This document shows, piece after piece, positions 15,463-18,545 of a DNA stretch of 18,545 nt; positions within the stretch are counted from its first letter, which is position 1; every line of letters starts with the position of its first letter. Under the pieces are notes generated by a model that ran no database searches, was not told where the DNA came from, and saw nothing but the letters and a program-made list of their open reading frames with translations. The stretch spans positions 1 through 18,545 of the forward strand of contig JAEZCV010000172.1 of the NCBI GenBank assembly GCA_023429985.1, written 5' to 3'. Position numbers and translations under genes: made by a program. Origin of the DNA: Bacteroidota bacterium (GTDB lineage: Bacteria > Bacteroidota > Bacteroidia > Chitinophagales > Chitinophagaceae).

Positions 15463-15475
15463 AAAATCAAAGATC

Positions 15476-16288
15476 ATGCATAATAAAATATTTTCTGCTT
15501 TTACTCATGTTTACCGCCAGCAGGAAAACAACAGGATTAAAACATGGATCCTGGCAGTGTTTGCATTTAGCATTATTTGCAGCTTTCTGCCCTGGACTCA
15601 GAATATCAGGGCTACAGGAACCGTAACCGCTTTAAAGCAGGAACAAAGGCCTCAGCAAATCAATACAGTTATAGATGGGCGCATTGAAAAATGGTTCGTT
15701 AAAGAAGGTGATTATGTAAAAAAAGGTGATACGATCCTTCAGCTTTCAGAAATAAATACAAGTTATCTTGATCCTGGATTGCTGGAACGTACAGCCGACC
15801 AGATAGATGCTAAAAAATCTGCACTTAGGTCGTACGAGAATAAGATCTCTGCCAACGCCTCCCAAATATCAGCGCTGAAATCTGCACTGAATGCAAAACT
15901 TGACCAGCTTACAAATAAATACCGCCAGGCAGAAATAAACTTGCAGTCAGACAGCATGGAAGTAGTAACCGCTCTAAACGAGTGGAAAATTGCAGAACAT
16001 CAATTTAAAAGACAGCGTGCATTACATGATAGTGGACTTGTTTCCTTAACCCAGTTAGAGATCAGGAACCAGGCATACCAGTCGGCATTAAATAATAAGA
16101 TCAGCGCTGAAAACAAATTGCTCGCAACGAAGCAGGAATTAAATATCATTCGAATTGAAAGAAGTGCTTTGGAGCAGGAATACAGTGAAAAAGTTTCGAA
16201 AGCAGAAAGCGAAAGGTTTGGATCGCTGTCTTCTCTGGCAGATGGCCAGGGTGAAATTGCAAAATTACAAAACCAGTATACTTCTTAA
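15476..16288 (+). CDS. HlyD-family membrane fusion protein, N-terminal part, ended by an in-frame TAA
   Basis: Periplasmic adaptor linking the ABC exporter to the TolC-type channel. I chose ATG 15476, 13 nt after the ABC stop; the frame is open upstream to 15407 but that overlaps the ABC gene. Seen: one membrane helix (about 24-40, WILAVFAFSIICSFLPW), the biotinyl-lipoyl-like half motif INTVIDGRIEKWFVKEGDYV (62-81) with KKGDTILQL, and a long coiled-coil hairpin (about 102-268). The protein stops at codon 271 (TAA 16286-16288). The same frame then reads SIRNG and continues into the matching C-terminal half at 16304. Without the stop the protein would be 435 aa, a normal HlyD length. The TAA could derive from a Tyr codon by one base change. 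Confidence 0.85.
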   Translation: MHNKIFSAFTHVYRQQENNRIKTWILAVFAFSIICSFLPWTQNIRATGTVTALKQEQRPQQINTVIDGRIEKWFVKEGDYVKKGDTILQLSEINTSYLDPGLLERTADQIDAKKSALRSYENKISANASQISALKSALNAKLDQLTNKYRQAEINLQSDSMEVVTALNEWKIAEHQFKRQRALHDSGLVSLTQLEIRNQAYQSALNNKISAENKLLATKQELNIIRIERSALEQEYSEKVSKAESERFGSLSSLADGQGEIAKLQNQYTS

Positions 16289-16303
16289 TCAATCAGGAAT
16301 GGT

Positions 16304-16783
16304 ATGTATTATATCATTGCTCCGCAAAGCGGACAAATTATTCAGGCAGGAAATTCAGGTATTGGTGAAATAGTAAAAGAGGGGCAAATGCTGGTTCATA
16401 TTGTACCAGATGAAGTTGAGTACGCGGTTGAATTATATGTGCGGCCTGTGGACCTGCCCCTGGTTTCGCCCGGACAAAAAGTGAGATTTCAATTTGATGG
16501 CTACCCTGCTATAGTATTCAGTGGATGGCCGGAAGCTTCATATGGAACATTCCAGGGACTGGTAAGTGCGGTAGAAAACGATCTAAGCACCAACGGGAAA
16601 TTTAAACTGATTGTAAAAGAAGATAAATCTTACAGGGACTGGCCGCAAGAATTAAGAATGGGTACAGGAGCAAATGGAATTGCCTTGCTTAAAAATGTTC
16701 CGGTGTGGTATGAATTGTGGCGCAATATCAATTCTTTTCCTCCCGATTATTACAAACCGGGAACTAAGGAGGGTTTAAAATGA
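16304..16783 (+). CDS. HlyD-family membrane fusion protein, C-terminal part (same frame, after the TAA)
   Basis: This is the other half of the adaptor, in the same frame as the N-terminal part and 15 nt after the TAA. It begins MYYIIAPQSGQI, the second half of the lipoyl-like domain, with GIGEIVKEGQML. Beta-barrel sequence follows (YAVELYVRPVDLPLVSPGQK, VRFQFDGYPAIVFSGWP) and a C-terminal region (RMGTGANGIALLKN, PVWYELWRNINSFPP). Translation could restart at ATG 16304, yielding a 159-aa fragment without the membrane anchor. The final TGA overlaps the ATG of the outer-membrane gene by four bases. No further stop or frameshift is present, so the damage is limited to one codon. Confidence 0.82.
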   Translation: MYYIIAPQSGQIIQAGNSGIGEIVKEGQMLVHIVPDEVEYAVELYVRPVDLPLVSPGQKVRFQFDGYPAIVFSGWPEASYGTFQGLVSAVENDLSTNGKFKLIVKEDKSYRDWPQELRMGTGANGIALLKNVPVWYELWRNINSFPPDYYKPGTKEGLK

Positions 16784-18144
16784 AACTTCTACTTATAATT
16801 CTTTCATTTTTCATTCAACTGAGTCTTCAGGCACAGAAGATATTTTCAGAAAACGACCTGATTGCGGTAGTAAAAAAATATCACCCCATTGCGAGGCAGG
16901 CATTATTGGATGTTGAAATAGCCGAAGCCCAAATTCTGGTGCGTCGGGGATTGTTTGATCCACGTGCAAGCTATGGGAACAGTCGAAAAAATTTTGATGG
17001 CACCGAATACTACAACCAACAAAGCACTGAATTGAAAATACCTGTATGGTACGGAATTGAACTCCATGCAGGAACGGAAAACCTGGGAGGCAGCAGGCTT
17101 AATCCCGAAGAAACCAGCGGCACTATTAACTATGTGGGCGTATCAATTCCTGTATTGAACTTTACAGACCTCAGGCGTGCTACGCTACAACAGGCAAAAC
17201 TATATAAGCGGCAGGAAGAATTTGCTGCCCGCTCAACACTTAACACCCTGGTAGCAGATGCATTAACAGCTTACCTGAAATGGTGGGAAAAATTTGAAGT
17301 ATATAAAACAGTGCAGTCATCCCTCCAAAATGCACAGCTAAGATTGCGCATGGTAAAAACCTTATACGAGTTAGGAGAAAGGCCTGCTATTGATACCTTA
17401 GAAACAGTCACACAGGTTTTATACCTGGAGCAGTTAGAGACAGAGTCAAAAATGTTGCTGCAACAAAGCCGCCTTGAACTTTCCATTCACTTATGGGAGG
17501 AAGAAAACCGGCCATATATTTTACCGGAAGATGCAGTACCTCAAAAATTTGAAAATTACCAACCCCCTGGTTTGGATTCTCTGTTTCTAATTGCCCGGCA
17601 GCATCCTATAGTTAAAGAATTAAGTGTAAAACGGGAAGAGCTGAAGTTGGAAAAGAAAATACAATTTCAATCTTTACTGCCCGATGTTTCTTTGAAGTAT
17701 AATAATATATCGAGAAATTTTTCAAATGTGTTTCATAGTCCATTTTTTGAAAATAATTACCAGTTTGGATTCCAGATTTCTGTTCCACTAAGGTTATCGG
17801 AAGGACGCGGAAAATTCAGAATTGCAAGGTTGAAAATTGAAAAGATAAAACTTGACCAGGAATATGAGCAGGTTCGCATTCAAAACAGCATCTCCCAATA
17901 TTATAATGAATGGCAACAAACCAATATTCAATTTCAACAGCAAGTTGAATTGGTAAAAAACTACCTGGCATTACAAAAAGGGGAAGAAACCAGGTTTAAA
18001 AATGGAGAAAGTTCCATTTTCATGATCAATTCCCGAGAAGCAAAACTTATTGAAGGCCGGCAAAAGCAGCTAAGCTTTGCTTCTAAAACAAGGCAGGCTC
18101 AAATTAAGTTGATGTGGGCGGCAGGGATGTTTGGTGAATTTTGA
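16780..18144 (+). CDS. TolC-family outer membrane efflux protein
   Basis: Outer-membrane channel for the exporter. Seen: a signal peptide (MKLLLIILSFFIQLSLQAQ), then a long mostly helical body with the TolC-like heptad pattern, e.g. LIAVVKKYHPIARQALLDVE (about 27-46). A second repeat starts around 265 (ARQHPIVKELSVKREELKLE). Amphipathic strands (VSIPVLNFTDLRRATLQQAK; GFQISVPLRLSEGRGKFR) mark the barrel and extended helices of the two halves. Length of 454 aa is normal for the family, with no frame damage. The start codon overlaps the stop of the HlyD C-terminal part by four bases (ATGA), so it is translationally coupled and its expression would depend on ribosomes reaching the end of the adaptor gene. 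Confidence 0.9.
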   Translation: MKLLLIILSFFIQLSLQAQKIFSENDLIAVVKKYHPIARQALLDVEIAEAQILVRRGLFDPRASYGNSRKNFDGTEYYNQQSTELKIPVWYGIELHAGTENLGGSRLNPEETSGTINYVGVSIPVLNFTDLRRATLQQAKLYKRQEEFAARSTLNTLVADALTAYLKWWEKFEVYKTVQSSLQNAQLRLRMVKTLYELGERPAIDTLETVTQVLYLEQLETESKMLLQQSRLELSIHLWEEENRPYILPEDAVPQKFENYQPPGLDSLFLIARQHPIVKELSVKREELKLEKKIQFQSLLPDVSLKYNNISRNFSNVFHSPFFENNYQFGFQISVPLRLSEGRGKFRIARLKIEKIKLDQEYEQVRIQNSISQYYNEWQQTNIQFQQQVELVKNYLALQKGEETRFKNGESSIFMINSREAKLIEGRQKQLSFASKTRQAQIKLMWAAGMFGEF

Positions 18145-18217
18145 TAATAACTGATTAAGTGTTCAGGCCTGGGATTAACTATTCACAGCCGCTGTCTTTA
18201 ATATTTTGCCGATTGAT

Positions 18218-18267
18218 GCCACGAAGAAGCAAAGTCTATTGCCACAAAGGCGCCAAGACACGAAGAC
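18218..18267 (+). repeat. GCCACrAAG-type intergenic repeat, two units
   Basis: GCCACGAAGAAGCAAAG (from 18218) is followed by GCCACAAAGGCGCCAAG (from 18241) and ACACGAAG. This resembles a repeat I have seen in many environmental Bacteroidota intergenic regions (from memory). No terminal inverted repeats or coding content are visible. Confidence 0.55.
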
Positions 18268-18278
18268 TTCGTTTTTAC

Positions 18279-18348
18279 TCTGCGCCATCTGCGCGGGTGA
18301 ATGCCTGCATAAACTAATGTATGTTTCAATCTGCGCATTCTGCGGGAA
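18279..18348 (+). repeat. TCTGCGnnn tandem nonamers, two dimers
   Basis: TCTGCGCCA-TCTGCGCGG begins at about 18279 and TCTGCGCAT-TCTGCGGGA at about 18330. Similar AATCTGCG fragments occur at 10128-10136 (plus) and around 13408-13416 (minus), so the unit is dispersed in the window. Confidence 0.55.
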
Positions 18349-18430
18349 ATTACCATCAAAATAAAAAACTCCTTATAGCTAATGTTAACCAAATGTTTGA
18401 AACCGAAATGTGTTTAAACCCAAATATTCC

Positions 18431-18438
18431 TAAATTTG
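18431..18438 (+). promoter_or_regulatory. -7 element (TAAATTTG) upstream of tRNA-Pro
   Basis: TAAATTTG matches the Bacteroidota -7 consensus and equals the -7 of the DUF983 promoter. It lies 32 nt before the tRNA; a -33 TTTG is not clear. Confidence 0.45.
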
Positions 18439-18470
18439 CACCCCATTCAGGATTAAATTACTGAAGGATT

Positions 18471-18544
18471 CGGGTGGTGGCGCAGCCCGGTAGCGTACTT
18501 GCATGGGGTGCAAGGGGTCGCTGGTTCGAATCCAGTCCACCCGA
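18471..18544 (+). tRNA. tRNA-Pro (anticodon GGG)
   Basis: A full cloverleaf can be folded: acceptor CGGGTGG / CCACCCG (7 bp), D-arm GCGC / GCGT, anticodon stem CTTGC / GCAAG around the loop ATGGGGT with GGG at the anticodon position, a 5-nt variable loop, and a T-arm with loop TTCGAAT. The discriminator base is A (18544). The GGG anticodon reads CCC/CCU proline codons. The window ends one base later, so whether CCA is encoded cannot be fully seen (one C follows). Confidence 0.93.
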
Positions 18545-18545
18545 C

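Larger units (their letters stand above)
18145..18470. other. Intergenic region of degenerate repeats without a gene
   Basis: No convincing coding sequence. It holds two GCCACrAAG units (from 18218 and 18241), then two pairs of 9-nt TCTGCGnnn units (about 18279-18297 and 18330-18348). The minus-strand frame at 18198-18392 lacks signal, motifs and context and reads straight through the repeats, so it is rejected. The last 40 nt carry a promoter-like element for the tRNA. Confidence 0.65.

Noticed and set aside
15407..15475. Upstream start of the HlyD gene
   Set aside because: It lies inside the ABC gene and would add residues before a normal N-terminus and membrane helix.
18198..18392. 64-aa minus-strand frame
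   Set aside because: It reads through the intergenic repeats and has no motif, signal or plausible context.

Overview
The window looks like chromosomal DNA of a Bacteroidota bacterium, most likely a Chitinophagaceae-like member. The clues are an outer-membrane receptor with a carboxypeptidase-like N-terminal domain, the order miaB / sigma-54 activator / lptE / TPR protein / secG, Bacteroidota-type promoters (TTTG, about 20 nt, TAnnTTTG), AT-rich DNA, and signal peptides ending in S/A-x-Q. The genus assignment is inference from family knowledge; no search was run.

Layout. 1-1274 (-): N-terminal 424 codons of a TonB-dependent-receptor-type beta-barrel protein running off the left edge. 1327-5774 (+): a compact operon, miaB, a sensorless sigma-54 activator, lptE, an acidic TPR-like protein and secG, closed by a strong hairpin/T-run terminator. 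5839-7591 (+): mltG (murein endolytic transglycosylase) and an exported redoxin with a CxxC. 7591-7764: a convergent intergenic region with eleven head-to-tail 8-bp CTAAACnn units facing degenerate inverted copies. 7782-9399 (-): a TlpA-like thioredoxin overlapping trmH, then a DUF983 membrane protein with a good promoter. 9587-10129 (-): what appears to be the C-terminal remnant of a larger membrane protein. 10258-13001 (+): an unrecognised secreted protein followed closely by an exported TAP-like alpha/beta hydrolase.

The accessory part is 13006-18144. An XRE-family regulator (-) diverges from a (+) cassette: a 93-aa Sec-signal small protein, an ABC exporter whose ATPase lacks a recognisable LSGGQ and H-loop His, an HlyD-type adaptor split by a single in-frame TAA, and a TolC-type outer membrane protein. 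The divergent promoter region holds an 11-bp perfect inverted repeat enclosing a second palindrome, the obvious candidate operator. Together these could form a regulated tripartite envelope exporter, currently either damaged or recoded at the adaptor. 18145-18470 carries only degenerate intergenic repeats and a promoter-like element, and the window ends in a tRNA-Pro(GGG).

Most of the first 9.5 kb is housekeeping envelope, tRNA-modification and redox biology. The points worth a second look are the exporter cassette with its stop codon, degenerate ATPase and operator, the dispersed intergenic repeats, and the truncated membrane protein.
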